64,000 nucleotides of DNA from positions 62,001 to 126,000 of the forward strand of contig NZ_PDWS01000009.1 in assembly GCF_010093305.1 (NCBI RefSeq), read 5' to 3'. The notes under the pieces were generated by a model. That model ran no database searches and had not been told where the DNA came from. It worked only from the letters and a program-made list of their open reading frames with translations. How positions within the stretch are numbered: position 1 is the first letter of the stretch; each line of letters starts with the position of its first letter. The stretch is from Pseudoxanthomonas sacheonensis. GTDB lineage: Bacteria; Pseudomonadota; Gammaproteobacteria; Xanthomonadales; Xanthomonadaceae. Made by a program: the position numbers and the translations under genes. Below, piece after piece: positions 27,981 through 37,101 of this stretch.

Positions 27981-30900
27981 GCGGGTTCGAGTCCTTCACT
28001 GTCCGCTTCCAGGGACGCGCGATGCAGGCGGCCGCGTTCGGTGTAGTACTCGTCCGAACGGCGGTCCAACAGGTCGTACACCACCGGAATCACGACCAAC
28101 GTCAGCAGCGTGGAAACCAGCAGGCCGCCGATCACGGTGATCGCCATCGGCGAACGCACTTCCGCGCCTTCACCGAAGGCCAACGCCAGCGGCAGAAAGC
28201 CGAACAGCGTGCACAGGGTGGTCATGATGATCGGACGCAGTCGCGACCGGGCACCTTCCACCAGTGCTTCGCGCTTGGCAACGCCGGCTTCGCGCAACTG
28301 GTTGACCTTGTCGATCAGGATGATGGCGTTCTTCACCACCAGGCCGACCAGCAATATCAGACCGATGAAAACCACTACCGACACCGGCGAACGCGTCAGC
28401 AGCAACGCGAGCACCGCGCCCACCAGCGCCAGCGGGATGGTGAACAGGATCACGAACGGATGCAGCAGCGATTCGAACTGTGAAGCCATCACCAGGTAGA
28501 CCAGGAAGATCGCCAGGCCAAAGGCGAACAGCAGCGCTTTGACCGACTCGGCGAGTTCCTCGCCCTGCCCGCCGATGTGCATGCCGATGCCGGCGCCAAG
28601 ATTGTTCTCGGCGACCATGTCGCGCACTTCGTTCACCGCACCGCCCAGATCTATATCGCGCAAATTGGCGGAGACGATGGCCACGCGCACCTGGTCGGCG
28701 CGATGGATCTCGCTGGGGCCGGTGGTGGAGACCACCTCTGCCACCGACTCCAACGTCACCGGACGCGAACTGCCCGGGTTGACGATCAGCTTGCGGATGC
28801 TTTCCACCGAAGCGCGATCCGATTCCTGCGCACGCACCAGCACGTCGATCTTGCGGTCGCGGAAGCTGTAGCGCGTGGCCACGTCGCCGCGCACCTTCTT
28901 GACCACTATGTCGGCGATCTGGCGCGTGGTCAGGCCCAGTGCACCGGCGCGGTCCTGGTCGAAGCGGATCTGGATTTCGGGGAAGCCCTCCTCCACCGTC
29001 GACTTGACGTCGGCATAGTGCGGGTTGGCGCGCAGCATGGCCGCCATCTTCTGGCCGGCGCGCTGGATCGTGTCCAGATCCTGACCGCGCAACTCGATTT
29101 CAAGCGGCGTGGAGAAACTGAAAAGCTCGGGGCGGCGGAAATCGACTTGCACGCCCGGGTGGTCCTTCATCGACGAACGCAGCTTTTCGGTTTCATCGGC
29201 TTCCAGCTGCTTGCTGCCGCCGTCGGCCATCACCACGGTGATCTTGCCGATGTTCTCGCCGCTCTCGGTGGGGCTGGCATCCAGCCGCGTACCGGTGCCG
29301 CTGACGCCGTATAGCGCGCGGATGCCTTCGTCCTTGGCGTGCACCTCCTGCAAGCTGCGCACCAGGCCGTCGGTTTCGCGCAAGGGCGTGCCCGGCGGCA
29401 GTTTCACCGTCATTTCGAAACGGTCCTGCGCCAATTGCGGAATCAGGTCCGCGCCCAGCATGGGAACCGTCAGCATGGTCAAAGCGAAGGCGGCGGCGGC
29501 AAAGCCCAACACCAGCCAAGGCCTGCGCAGCGAGCCTGGCAACAGTTTCATATAGCCACGTTCGGCACCGTCGTAGGGCATCATCGCCAAGTCGCTGGCC
29601 TTGCGCATGACTGGGCCAACCGTGGCTACCAGGATGCGCCAGAGGCGTACCAGCAGCCAACTCGTTCCGAAGAAAATCGGGGCGCCGCAGGCCGCAAAGA
29701 ACAGCACTACGATCCAGAGCGGCAGGACAAGCGCGATCCGCACCGGCAGCAGCAGAAACCACAGCCCCCAACGCAGCGGCACAGACCAGCGTTCCATGTA
29801 CGCGGGCCACCAGAACACCCACGGCTTGCCGACCACTGCGGCCTTCAGGCACCCCAGCACGAAAAGAACCGGGAACAGGAGAATCGCCAGTACCCAGGCC
29901 AATACACGTGGCAAACCGAAGCCCAAAGGCAGCTTCGTCACACCGAAGACAGTCGAGATGGCAGCTGTCATCAGCGACGAACGCGGATGCGGCATTTCTT
30001 CGGGAAAAGCCATCGGCGGCCTGCCCTTCAATGCGCTAAGCATCGGGATCAGCGTCATCGACACCACCAGCGACACCGCGATGGCGATGGCCACGGTCAA
30101 GGCCTGGTCGCGGAACAGCTGACCGGCGATACCCTGCACGAACACCAGCGGCAGGAACACCGCGATGGTGGTCAAAGTGGAAGCCACCACGGCCATGCTG
30201 ACTTCGCGGGTGCCGGTGATGGCAGCCTGCAGGATGCCCAGGCCGCGTTCGCGCGCCTTGGCGATGCTTTCCAGCACCACGATGGAGTCGTCCACCACCA
30301 GGCCGGTGGCCAGCGCAAGGCCGCCCAGCGACATCACGTTCAAGCTCAGGCCCAGCTGGTCCATGAAGAAGAACGTGGTGACGATGGAGGCCGGCAACGA
30401 CAGCGCGACCACGAAGGTGCTCCAGCCGTCGCGCAGGAACAGGAAGATGATCAGGATCGCCAGCAAACCGCCGATCACCGCGTCCATCTTCACGTCGCTG
30501 ATGGCGTGGCGGATGAACTGCGACTGGTCGTCGATGGTGGTCAGCTCGGCATCCGGCGGAACCAGCGTTTTGAGCTGCTCGAGCTTCGCCTGGATGGCAT
30601 CGGCCGTGGCGACCGTGTTGGCATCGCCTTCCTTGTAGATCGCCAGTTCGACCGCTTCGCTGCCGGCCAGACGGATGATGCCTTCGCGCTCCTTGTAGCC
30701 CTGGCGCACGTCGGCGATGTCCTTCAGGCGCACCGGCATGCCGCCGGCGATGGTGCTGGACGATGAGGAGTTCGCGCTCTGCACCGAAGCCGCCGCCGCC
30801 ATGGCCGCCGCATCGCCGGTGGAGGCGGCGATGGCCGCCATCTGCGCCGCCGCGCTGGCAGCGGCGTTGCTGCCGCCGCTCTGCGTGGTGACCAGCATGT

Positions 30901-31741
30901 TGCGGATTTCTTCGACGTTGGCGAACTGATTGACCGTGCGTACCAGATAACGCTGCGAACCCTGCTCCAGGCGGCCGCCGGAAATGTTGATGTTCTCCTG
31001 CTGCAGGCGCTGGATCACCGTGTCGATAGGCAGATTGAGCTGCGCGAGTTTCTGCTGGTCGATATCGACCTGGATTTCGTCTTCCAGGCCGCCGCCCACC
31101 TTGACCGCGGCCACGCCCTCAACCGGCTCCAGCTTCTTCTTCAGGTCCTCGTCGGCATAGCGGCGCAGCTCGGTGAGCTGGCGCACGGAATCGGCCTCGG
31201 TCTTGCCGGCGACTTTCGACGACAGCGCAAGCCGCATGATCGGTTCGGTGGAGGGATTGAAACGCAGCAGCACCGGCGCCTTGGCTTCCAGCGGCAGCTG
31301 CAGCACTTCCATCTTGTCGCGCACCTCCAGGCTGGCCTGGTCCATGTCGGTGCCCCAGGCGAATTCCAGCACCACATCGCTCTGGCCGGTACGCGAAACG
31401 GATTTCAGTTTGCGCAGGTTCTTCACCACGCCGACGGCTTCTTCCACCGGCTCCGAAATCAAAGTCTCGATTTCCGAAGGCGCAGCACCGGTGTATTCGG
31501 TACGCACGGTCAGGGTGGGATAGCTGAGGTCCGGCAGCAGATTGACCTTCAACGCGGCCAGCGCGATGCAGCCGAACAGGAACATGGTGACCCAGAACAT
31601 CGCCACGGTGACGCGGCGGCGCGTGGAGAATTCCACCAGCCCGCCGCCGGTCAAAGCGGCAGGCGGCGCCAGAGGATCGTTCGCTTCGGGGCCCGCAGCT
31701 CCGTGATCCGGAGCCCCCCGGTCAGGGCCGTGGCCGCTCAT
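27977..31741 (-). CDS. RND efflux permease (1254 aa) with extra inserted segments
   Basis: This second RND protein retains canonical relay residues: Asp484-Asp485 in GLVVDDSIVVLE and Lys in GLVVKNAIILID. It is about 200 residues longer than usual. One insert (about residues 286-334) is an Ala/Ser-rich low-complexity stretch in the first periplasmic loop. A larger one (about 572-735) between helices 6 and 7 adds hydrophobic segments. There is also an N-terminal cytoplasmic extension of about 35 residues. It overlaps the fusion-protein gene by four bases upstream and the 1038-aa permease by four downstream. The frame is intact throughout the inserts, so they look like real protein sequence. Confidence 0.9.
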   Translation of the reverse strand: MSGHGPDRGAPDHGAAGPEANDPLAPPAALTGGGLVEFSTRRRVTVAMFWVTMFLFGCIALAALKVNLLPDLSYPTLTVRTEYTGAAPSEIETLISEPVEEAVGVVKNLRKLKSVSRTGQSDVVLEFAWGTDMDQASLEVRDKMEVLQLPLEAKAPVLLRFNPSTEPIMRLALSSKVAGKTEADSVRQLTELRRYADEDLKKKLEPVEGVAAVKVGGGLEDEIQVDIDQQKLAQLNLPIDTVIQRLQQENINISGGRLEQGSQRYLVRTVNQFANVEEIRNMLVTTQSGGSNAAASAAAQMAAIAASTGDAAAMAAAASVQSANSSSSSTIAGGMPVRLKDIADVRQGYKEREGIIRLAGSEAVELAIYKEGDANTVATADAIQAKLEQLKTLVPPDAELTTIDDQSQFIRHAISDVKMDAVIGGLLAILIIFLFLRDGWSTFVVALSLPASIVTTFFFMDQLGLSLNVMSLGGLALATGLVVDDSIVVLESIAKARERGLGILQAAITGTREVSMAVVASTLTTIAVFLPLVFVQGIAGQLFRDQALTVAIAIAVSLVVSMTLIPMLSALKGRPPMAFPEEMPHPRSSLMTAAISTVFGVTKLPLGFGLPRVLAWVLAILLFPVLFVLGCLKAAVVGKPWVFWWPAYMERWSVPLRWGLWFLLLPVRIALVLPLWIVVLFFAACGAPIFFGTSWLLVRLWRILVATVGPVMRKASDLAMMPYDGAERGYMKLLPGSLRRPWLVLGFAAAAFALTMLTVPMLGADLIPQLAQDRFEMTVKLPPGTPLRETDGLVRSLQEVHAKDEGIRALYGVSGTGTRLDASPTESGENIGKITVVMADGGSKQLEADETEKLRSSMKDHPGVQVDFRRPELFSFSTPLEIELRGQDLDTIQRAGQKMAAMLRANPHYADVKSTVEEGFPEIQIRFDQDRAGALGLTTRQIADIVVKKVRGDVATRYSFRDRKIDVLVRAQESDRASVESIRKLIVNPGSSRPVTLESVAEVVSTTGPSEIHRADQVRVAIVSANLRDIDLGGAVNEVRDMVAENNLGAGIGMHIGGQGEELAESVKALLFAFGLAIFLVYLVMASQFESLLHPFVILFTIPLALVGAVLALLLTRSPVSVVVFIGLILLVGLVVKNAIILIDKVNQLREAGVAKREALVEGARSRLRPIIMTTLCTLFGFLPLALAFGEGAEVRSPMAITVIGGLLVSTLLTLVVIPVVYDLLDRRSDEYYTERGRLHRASLEADSEGLEPA

Positions 31742-32883
31742 TTCTTCTTACCGGCTGCTTCAACCTCCACCTTGGCGGTGGCGGCCTTCTTCTTGGCATC
31801 GCCGATCACCTCCACCGGCGTGCCGTCGCGCAGCGCGATCTTGCCGGCGGTCACCACGCCATCGCCCGGCTTGAGACCTTCGCGGATTTCCACCCACTCG
31901 CCATCCATGTAGCCCAGCTTGACCGGAACGCGTGCGGCCTTGCCGTTGCGCACCGCGAACACCGCCGGGTCGCCATCGTCGTCCAGCAGCGCTACGCGCG
32001 GCACCACCAGCGCGTCGGCGCGCTTGTCGTAATCGATCTTGATGCGTCCGAACATGCCCGGCTGCAGCAGCCCGTCGCCGGCGAAGGCGCAGACCACCCG
32101 GAAAGTGCCGCTACCGGAATCGACCACCGGCGCGATGCGGTCCACGACGCCGGTGAAAGTCTGGCCCGGCAGCGCGTCGGCGGCCAGTTCGACCGGCTGG
32201 CCCGCCTTGAGCGTGGAGATCTCGCGCTCGGGAACGTTGAGCGTGGCTTCCAGCCGCGAGTTGTCGACGATGCGGAAAATAGGCGTGTTGATCTGCACGA
32301 AGTTGCCGGTCTTGATCGAACGCGAGGCGATCACGCCCGAGATCGGCGCCAACACGGTGGTGTAGGAAAGCTCCAGCGTGGCCATGGTGTACTGGGCGCG
32401 CGCGTTCTCCAGATCGAACTTGATCTGGTCCACGTCGTTGGCGCTGATCATCTGCTGGGTGACCAGTTGCCTGGCCCGGTTGTAGTTGTTTTCCAGCTTG
32501 TGCATCTGCGCCGAAGCCTGGGCCACGGCCAGGCGCGAACGGTCGGGATCCAGCCGCACCAGCGGCTGCCCGGCGTGGACCGTTTGCCCTTCTTCCACCA
32601 GCACCGCCAAGGCCACACCCGAGGTCTTGGCCACCACCTGCGATTCTCCGCGCGGTTCCAGCGCCGCGGTGCCCGTATAGCTGGCCGCGACCGCGCGATG
32701 GGCCGCCTTGGCCACCTCCACCGGCACCGCATCCGGACCCTTGGGCGGATCGCCCGGCTTGGCCTGGGCTTCTCCATCCCCTTTCTTGCACGCGGCAAGA
32801 GCGAACACGAAAACGCAGATAAGCGCGGACGCACGGAGCGCGCGCGAAGGAAGACGGCCTGCAGTGAAGTCGGGTCGAGACAT
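31738..32883 (-). CDS. RND efflux membrane fusion lipoprotein
   Basis: This 381-residue periplasmic adaptor has a lipoprotein signal (FALAAC, Cys32). It has the lipoyl/alpha-hairpin/beta-barrel pattern: VLVEEGQTVHAGQPLVRLD (first lipoyl half), a coiled coil rich in Ala/Gln/Asn (about 120-170), LAPISGVIASRSIKTG (second half), and a C-terminal membrane-proximal domain. The extreme C-terminus is Lys/Ala-rich (KKKAATAKVEVEA). It heads a three-gene block with two RND permeases; a missing outer-membrane factor may be encoded elsewhere. Confidence 0.93.
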   Translation of the reverse strand: MSRPDFTAGRLPSRALRASALICVFVFALAACKKGDGEAQAKPGDPPKGPDAVPVEVAKAAHRAVAASYTGTAALEPRGESQVVAKTSGVALAVLVEEGQTVHAGQPLVRLDPDRSRLAVAQASAQMHKLENNYNRARQLVTQQMISANDVDQIKFDLENARAQYTMATLELSYTTVLAPISGVIASRSIKTGNFVQINTPIFRIVDNSRLEATLNVPEREISTLKAGQPVELAADALPGQTFTGVVDRIAPVVDSGSGTFRVVCAFAGDGLLQPGMFGRIKIDYDKRADALVVPRVALLDDDGDPAVFAVRNGKAARVPVKLGYMDGEWVEIREGLKPGDGVVTAGKIALRDGTPVEVIGDAKKKAATAKVEVEAAGKKK

Positions 32884-32907
32884 GGTGGTACCGGGTGGTT
32901 GTTAGGT

Positions 32908-32938
32908 GTTGTACATAGGTATATCACCCAAGTACAAC
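32908..32938. promoter_or_regulatory. Inverted repeat upstream of the RND operon
   Basis: Perfect 7-bp arms gttgtac (32908-32914) and gtacaac (32932-32938) with a 17-base spacer lie 25-55 bases upstream of the fusion-protein start. This is a candidate operator for the efflux operon, or for the divergent cytochrome gene. No regulator gene is adjacent. The rest of the 264-base spacer (32884-33147) shows no gene. Confidence 0.45.
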
Positions 32939-33147
32939 TCCGGCATGCGCCGAAGGTCATGGTGACTTGCGTCGCGCGATATGTTGACTGCTGCAAAAGA
33001 CAACGGCGCGAAGGGCGCGATCAGGTCGGTTGCGTCCGCCCGGATCCTGCATGGATGGCAGGTCTTGGGAGTCGCACGCTATACTTGCCGAAGCCAAGCG
33101 CTGCGGTTGGACGTAGCGCGCGCAATGAGAGAGTCCCGGATTACGAC

Positions 33148-33561
33148 ATGATGCGACCGCTACCGCTCGCCGCTTGCCTTGCCTTGGCCGCCGTCCTTTC
33201 GGTGGCCGTCGTTACACCCCAACCCCCTCCCCCACCGGCCGACAAGCCCGCCGAGGCAGCGCCCGCTCCTGCTGCCGCTGCGCCAGCCCCGGCAACGCCC
33301 GCCGTACTGGTCGGCAATGCCCAGGCCGGCCGCACCCTGGCCTATACCTGCCAGGGCTGCCATGGCGTCGAAGGCTACAAGAACGCCTATCCCAGCTTCC
33401 ACGTACCGCGCATCGGCGGCCAGTCGGCCGAGTACCTGACCCAGGCGCTGACCGAATACAAGAAAGGCAACCGCAAGCACCCGACGATGCAAGCCCAGGC
33501 GCAGAGCTTCTCTGACCAGGACATCGCCGACCTCTCCGCCTATCTCTCTTCCGTGAAGTAA
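33148..33561 (+). CDS. Small exported c-type cytochrome
   Basis: This 137-residue protein has a signal peptide-like N-terminus (MMRPLPLAACLALAAVLSV), a Pro/Ala-rich linker (about 24-52) and one haem site CQGCH (Cys68, Cys71) with a likely distal Met in HPTMQAQ. It is of the short cytochrome c4/c5-like class, probably shuttling electrons between the respiratory chain and terminal oxidases. The frame is open upstream to 32467, but the ATG at 33148 (or the adjacent 33151) is the only start giving an export signal. It is followed after 7 bases by a second cytochrome. Confidence 0.88.
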   Translation: MMRPLPLAACLALAAVLSVAVVTPQPPPPPADKPAEAAPAPAAAAPAPATPAVLVGNAQAGRTLAYTCQGCHGVEGYKNAYPSFHVPRIGGQSAEYLTQALTEYKKGNRKHPTMQAQAQSFSDQDIADLSAYLSSVK

Positions 33562-33568
33562 GCCGCCC

Positions 33569-34018
33569 ATGTCGAACGCCGTGCACGCCCCGCGTCTAGC
33601 CATCGCCCTGCTCGCCGCCCTCGCCCTGGCCGCCTGCTCCCAGAACAACGAAGTCGCCGCCGAAGATCCCGGCCATGCCAGCGGCGAACATGGTTCCAGT
33701 TCGTCCGCCGGTCTGCCCGATGGCCACATCGCCGCCGGCGAGAAACGCGCCCAGGTGAAGAGCGAAGCGACCAAGCAAAGCTGCATCGACTGCCACGGTG
33801 CCGAAGGCAATGCGCCCATCGATCCGACCTACCCCAAGCTCGGCGGCCAGTACGGCGACTACATCGCCCACGCGCTGCAGGCTTATCGCGCGGGCGACCG
33901 TCAGAACCCGCAAATGACGCCGCAAGCGGCAGCGCTGACCGACCAGGAGATTTCCGACCTGGCCGCCTACTTCGGCTCGCGTCCCACGAAATTGCGTGAC
34001 CTGCACGGCGTCGATTGA
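33569..34018 (+). CDS. c-type cytochrome lipoprotein
   Basis: The 149-residue product has a lipobox (LAAC, Cys23), a flexible Ser/Gly-rich linker and a single haem site CIDCH (Cys72, Cys75), with NPQMTPQ as likely distal Met. Sequence similarity to the preceding cytochrome in the haem domain (IGGQ/LGGQ, tailed by AYLSS/AYFGS) indicates a duplicated pair, here membrane anchored. A strong terminator follows. Confidence 0.9.
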   Translation: MSNAVHAPRLAIALLAALALAACSQNNEVAAEDPGHASGEHGSSSSAGLPDGHIAAGEKRAQVKSEATKQSCIDCHGAEGNAPIDPTYPKLGGQYGDYIAHALQAYRAGDRQNPQMTPQAAALTDQEISDLAAYFGSRPTKLRDLHGVD

Positions 34019-34044
34019 GAGTCCTGCAAACGCAAAACGAACGA

Positions 34045-34070
34045 CCCCCAGCCAGCTGGGGGTTTTTTTT
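34045..34070 (+). terminator. Terminator of the cytochrome pair
   Basis: cccccagc and gctggggg arms lie around a 2-base loop (34045-34062), followed by a run of eight T. Confidence 0.9.
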
Positions 34071-34149
34071 GCGCGGACATATCGCGGTAGCTGACTGGTG
34101 GCTGCCCGCTGCTCTTTCCTACCCATCCGCCGGCCTCGGACAGATCGTA

Positions 34150-34178
34150 TTGACATACTGTGCATTGCACAGTAATGT
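34150..34178 (+). promoter_or_regulatory. padR promoter with embedded palindrome
   Basis: A -35 TTGACA (34150-34155) and a -10-like TAATGT (34173-34178) are 17 bases apart. The spacer and flanks are a 19-bp perfect palindrome, tactgtgca-t-tgcacagta (34156-34174). A dimeric regulator bound there would block RNA polymerase; autoregulation by the PadR protein 29 bases downstream is inferred. Confidence 0.72.
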
Positions 34179-34202
34179 GCGCCAAACTCTATTAGGTACT
34201 GA

Positions 34203-34550
34203 ATGGTGGAAGCCAACCCAAACCCGATCCCCAAGCTGGAGCTGGAGCTCCGCCGCGGCGCGCTCGTGCTGGCGGTGCTCTCCCAGCTGCGGGAGGTCCA
34301 GTACGGCTACTCCTTGCGCCAAGCCCTGGCGCTACGCGGCATGCCGATCGAGGAAGGGACGCTTTATCCCTTGCTCCGCAGGCTGGAAGGCCAGGGCCTG
34401 CTGGCCTCCGAATGGCGGATCGAAGACGGTCCGCCTCGCCGCTACTACCGGCTTAACGACGCTGGCGAGGCGCTGCTCGTCGAATTGACGGCCACATGGA
34501 ACGCCCTGGTCGGGACCATGGCCGGACTACTTGAGGGGAGTGAGAAATGA
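34203..34550 (+). CDS. PadR-family transcriptional regulator
   Basis: This 115-residue winged-helix regulator of the PadR family contains LRRGALVLAVLSQLREVQYGYSL-type and EEGTLYPLLRRLEGQGLLASEW motifs, the latter being the recognition helix and wing of PadR. A C-terminal helix serves dimerisation. It overlaps the following membrane-protein gene by four bases, a pairing repeatedly seen with HAAS-domain partners. The promoter carries a perfect palindrome. Ligand unknown. Confidence 0.92.
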   Translation: MVEANPNPIPKLELELRRGALVLAVLSQLREVQYGYSLRQALALRGMPIEEGTLYPLLRRLEGQGLLASEWRIEDGPPRRYYRLNDAGEALLVELTATWNALVGTMAGLLEGSEK

Positions 34551-35455
34551 GCTCGAACGATGTGATCGAAGCGTATGTAGCCGAGGTGATGCGCCGCCTG
34601 CCCCGCAAGGAGCGCAATGAAATCGGCCTGGAGCTTCGCGACTTGCTTACCCAGATGCTGGCCGAGAGAGCGCAGGATGCGGCCGCCGATGAGGTGGTCT
34701 TGGACATGCTGCGGGACTTCGGCACGCCCACCGAAGTCGCAGCACGCTATCGCCCGCCTGGTGTGGTGATTATTCCCGCCGAGCAGACCAGAACCTTCGC
34801 CCTGCTCTCGCTCGGAGGCATAGCTCTGCAGTGGGCGTCGACCTTTCCTCGCGTGTTCGATGGACAGCCTTTGGTCGCCTGGTGGTTCACCTGGGGCCTG
34901 GGCGCTTTCTGGTGGCCCGGCTTTCTGGCGATGATGTCGCTGATGGGCGTTTTTGCATGCCAGCTGGGCATGTTCAAGCCGACCTGGAAGTCTCGCACCG
35001 TCGATCCGGAGCGGATCAACCGCACCTCGATGGCCTTCGGGCTGGCCGGGTACGCCATCGGGGTGGCGCTGATGATCTGCATGCCCTGGATAACCGCCGT
35101 GATGCCCGAGCCGATGCCGCGAATTTTTGCTTTCGATCCGACGTTCCTGCGCGAGCGGGCACCGCCGGTGATCCTGCTGTGGCTGGGCGGCTTCGTTACC
35201 ATGTTCGTAGCCATGCGAAAGGGCCGCTGGTCGAAACTGACGCGAAATCTGTCCGCCGCTTTCGGCCTGGGATTCGTCGCGCTGCTTGTCTGGTGGATGA
35301 CAGCCGGAGATATTTTCCTGTCGCCGGCGACCGACGAAGGCGCCAAAGGCGCCCTGGGATTGGTCGTGGCCATCATCGTGGCGGATCTTGCCTACAGACT
35401 GTACCGTCGACGTCCGCGGATGCACGCACCGAAGATCAAAGCGTCGGGGACCTAG
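34547..35455 (+). CDS. HAAS-domain (DUF1700-like) membrane protein
   Basis: The 302-residue protein has a helical N-terminal domain (about residues 1-75, EAYVAEVMRRLPRKERNEIG and later a DFGTPTEVAARY motif) typical of HAAS domains encoded next to PadR regulators, followed by about six membrane helices. The HAAS/PadR pair is proposed to sense membrane or envelope state; the function here is not established. Overlap with padR (ATGA) implies coupled expression. Confidence 0.82.
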   Translation: MSSNDVIEAYVAEVMRRLPRKERNEIGLELRDLLTQMLAERAQDAAADEVVLDMLRDFGTPTEVAARYRPPGVVIIPAEQTRTFALLSLGGIALQWASTFPRVFDGQPLVAWWFTWGLGAFWWPGFLAMMSLMGVFACQLGMFKPTWKSRTVDPERINRTSMAFGLAGYAIGVALMICMPWITAVMPEPMPRIFAFDPTFLRERAPPVILLWLGGFVTMFVAMRKGRWSKLTRNLSAAFGLGFVALLVWWMTAGDIFLSPATDEGAKGALGLVVAIIVADLAYRLYRRRPRMHAPKIKASGT

Positions 35456-35513
35456 CCCCCAACCTGCGCATGGATGGGAACGCGGCCTGGCAATGCCGGC
35501 CGCGCCAAGCCGA

Positions 35514-37088
35514 TCAACTGTCGGTGGGGATCGGATTGCGCTTGACCGGAATATCCGGAGGCGGCCTGGCCACGGCCGGCTGCTCGTTGAGGTTGGGATC
35601 GAACAGACTGCAGGCTCCCCCGACCTGCAGCACCGACACCACGCACCTTACCCGCTTGTTGGTGCCGGGAATCTTCATTTCCACTTCGCGGATATTGCGG
35701 CGCACCCACTCGGCCAGCAATGACTCGTTGGTTGGACGCCAGTACTTGTCGAACATGCTGGGTTCGTAAGGGAATTCCGGACGCTCCATCCACTTGCTGG
35801 CACGGTCGGCATCGGCGCGCTGCTGCTGTTTGGAACCGGGCGCGCCGGGACGCGCCGTGCTGCCGGTGGCGTTGGACGGCACGCGCACGCTGCCATCGGC
35901 ATTGAACAGACCAGGACCATTGCCCGCACGGCCGCCGGTCGTAGAACCGGGCGTATTGCGGGTGGAGTCGCCCCAGTCGTCCCCGCGGGTCGGCGTGGCC
36001 AGACCGCCCGGACGGTTTGCCGCAGCTGAAGAACCGGAAGCGGTCGCGTTCGGTTGCGTGCCCTGCTGCGCGCTCGGTGCGCGCGCGGAATCGCCGGCGG
36101 TGGAAGGACTCGTCGCAGTGGCGGTACTGCTGGAAGAAGCCGTGCCACGATTCGGCGCTGCGATCTCGACCTGACGCACGCTTTGCGCAGGCGCGCGCAG
36201 CTCGGGCGCTGCGATCGCACGCGATGGAACCTGCACGCTGCGAATCTGCGGCAACGGCGCGGCGATCTCCCGCTGCCGTACTTCCTGGGTGGGTTGTGCG
36301 ATCTGCGGCGTCGCGATTTCGCGCTGCGGCAACTCGCGCTGCGCCGGCGGCGTTTCCACCACCGTGACCTCGCGCGACGGTACGCCCAACTCCCGCGGTT
36401 TGAGTTGCGGCGGCGCGATTTCCAGCGAACGTGGAGTAGCGGGCGGCAATACGAACGTACTGGTCGGCTCGGGCGTTTCGGTCACCTGCACGTTCTGCTG
36501 GGCTACTGGCGGTGCGGGCGAAGGAACCTGTTCCTGCGGCAGCGCTGAAGCCTGCGCAGTCTCGGCCGGCGCGCCAGAAGAAGGAGCGGCCGCGGACTGC
36601 GCGGCGGCTGCGGCCGATTGGGATTGCGCCGCGGGCGGCCCACCGCCTTCTTCCTTGGGAGTTCCCTGCCCCATGAACTCGACCTGCACGCGGCTCTCGT
36701 CTTCGGCCGCTGGCGGAGGCGGCAATTTGATCATCGCCAGCAGCATCAGCAACAGCACGAACAGCAGGTGCATGAAGAAACTGATGCCGCCGGCGAACCA
36801 GCGCAGTCTGCGGTCCTCGCGCAGCGGCGGGCCCCAGTCCTGGTAGAACATCGAGCGGAAAGCCTGCCAGCGGTTCAACGCCGCCGGACGGCGCGGAGTT
36901 TCGGGCACGGGCCGTTCGGCGAATAGCCGGACGATGGCCTCGGCGCTGTCGTGACGGATCACGCCCAGCTTTTCCCTCAACGCGCGCAGCCACAGGCCCC
37001 AGCCGTAGGGCATTCCGGTGTGGCGTTCCAGGATGGGCGCTGGCTTGCCCGCCTGCAGCGCTGCGATGATTTCGGCGGCTCTCGTCAC
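35514..37088 (-). CDS. Transmembrane repetitive protein (xanthomonad type)
   Basis: The 524-residue protein has a cytoplasmic N-terminus (about 1-95), one membrane helix (FFMHLLFVLLLMLLAMIKL, about 103-121), and a long periplasmic region of low complexity. Residues about 215-315 repeat IAAP/REIATPQ/Q-V-R-Q-like units (ending in IAAP-type peptides), then a Ser/Thr/Gly/Asn-rich tract, then a compact C-terminal domain with two cysteines (RCVVSVLQVGGACSLF). The layout is like TonB-type linkers but lacks a clear TonB fold. It is 13 bases downstream of nfuA on the same strand. Function unknown. Confidence 0.8.
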   Translation of the reverse strand: MTRAAEIIAALQAGKPAPILERHTGMPYGWGLWLRALREKLGVIRHDSAEAIVRLFAERPVPETPRRPAALNRWQAFRSMFYQDWGPPLREDRRLRWFAGGISFFMHLLFVLLLMLLAMIKLPPPPAAEDESRVQVEFMGQGTPKEEGGGPPAAQSQSAAAAAQSAAAPSSGAPAETAQASALPQEQVPSPAPPVAQQNVQVTETPEPTSTFVLPPATPRSLEIAPPQLKPRELGVPSREVTVVETPPAQRELPQREIATPQIAQPTQEVRQREIAAPLPQIRSVQVPSRAIAAPELRAPAQSVRQVEIAAPNRGTASSSSTATATSPSTAGDSARAPSAQQGTQPNATASGSSAAANRPGGLATPTRGDDWGDSTRNTPGSTTGGRAGNGPGLFNADGSVRVPSNATGSTARPGAPGSKQQQRADADRASKWMERPEFPYEPSMFDKYWRPTNESLLAEWVRRNIREVEMKIPGTNKRVRCVVSVLQVGGACSLFDPNLNEQPAVARPPPDIPVKRNPIPTDS

Positions 37089-37101
37089 CGGGAAGCGGGA
37101 A

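Noticed and set aside
24699-28046. 1115-residue open frame antisense to the RND permease
   Set aside because: It covers the opposite strand of a well-conserved RND gene and has shadow composition (His, Gln, Arg and Ala runs).
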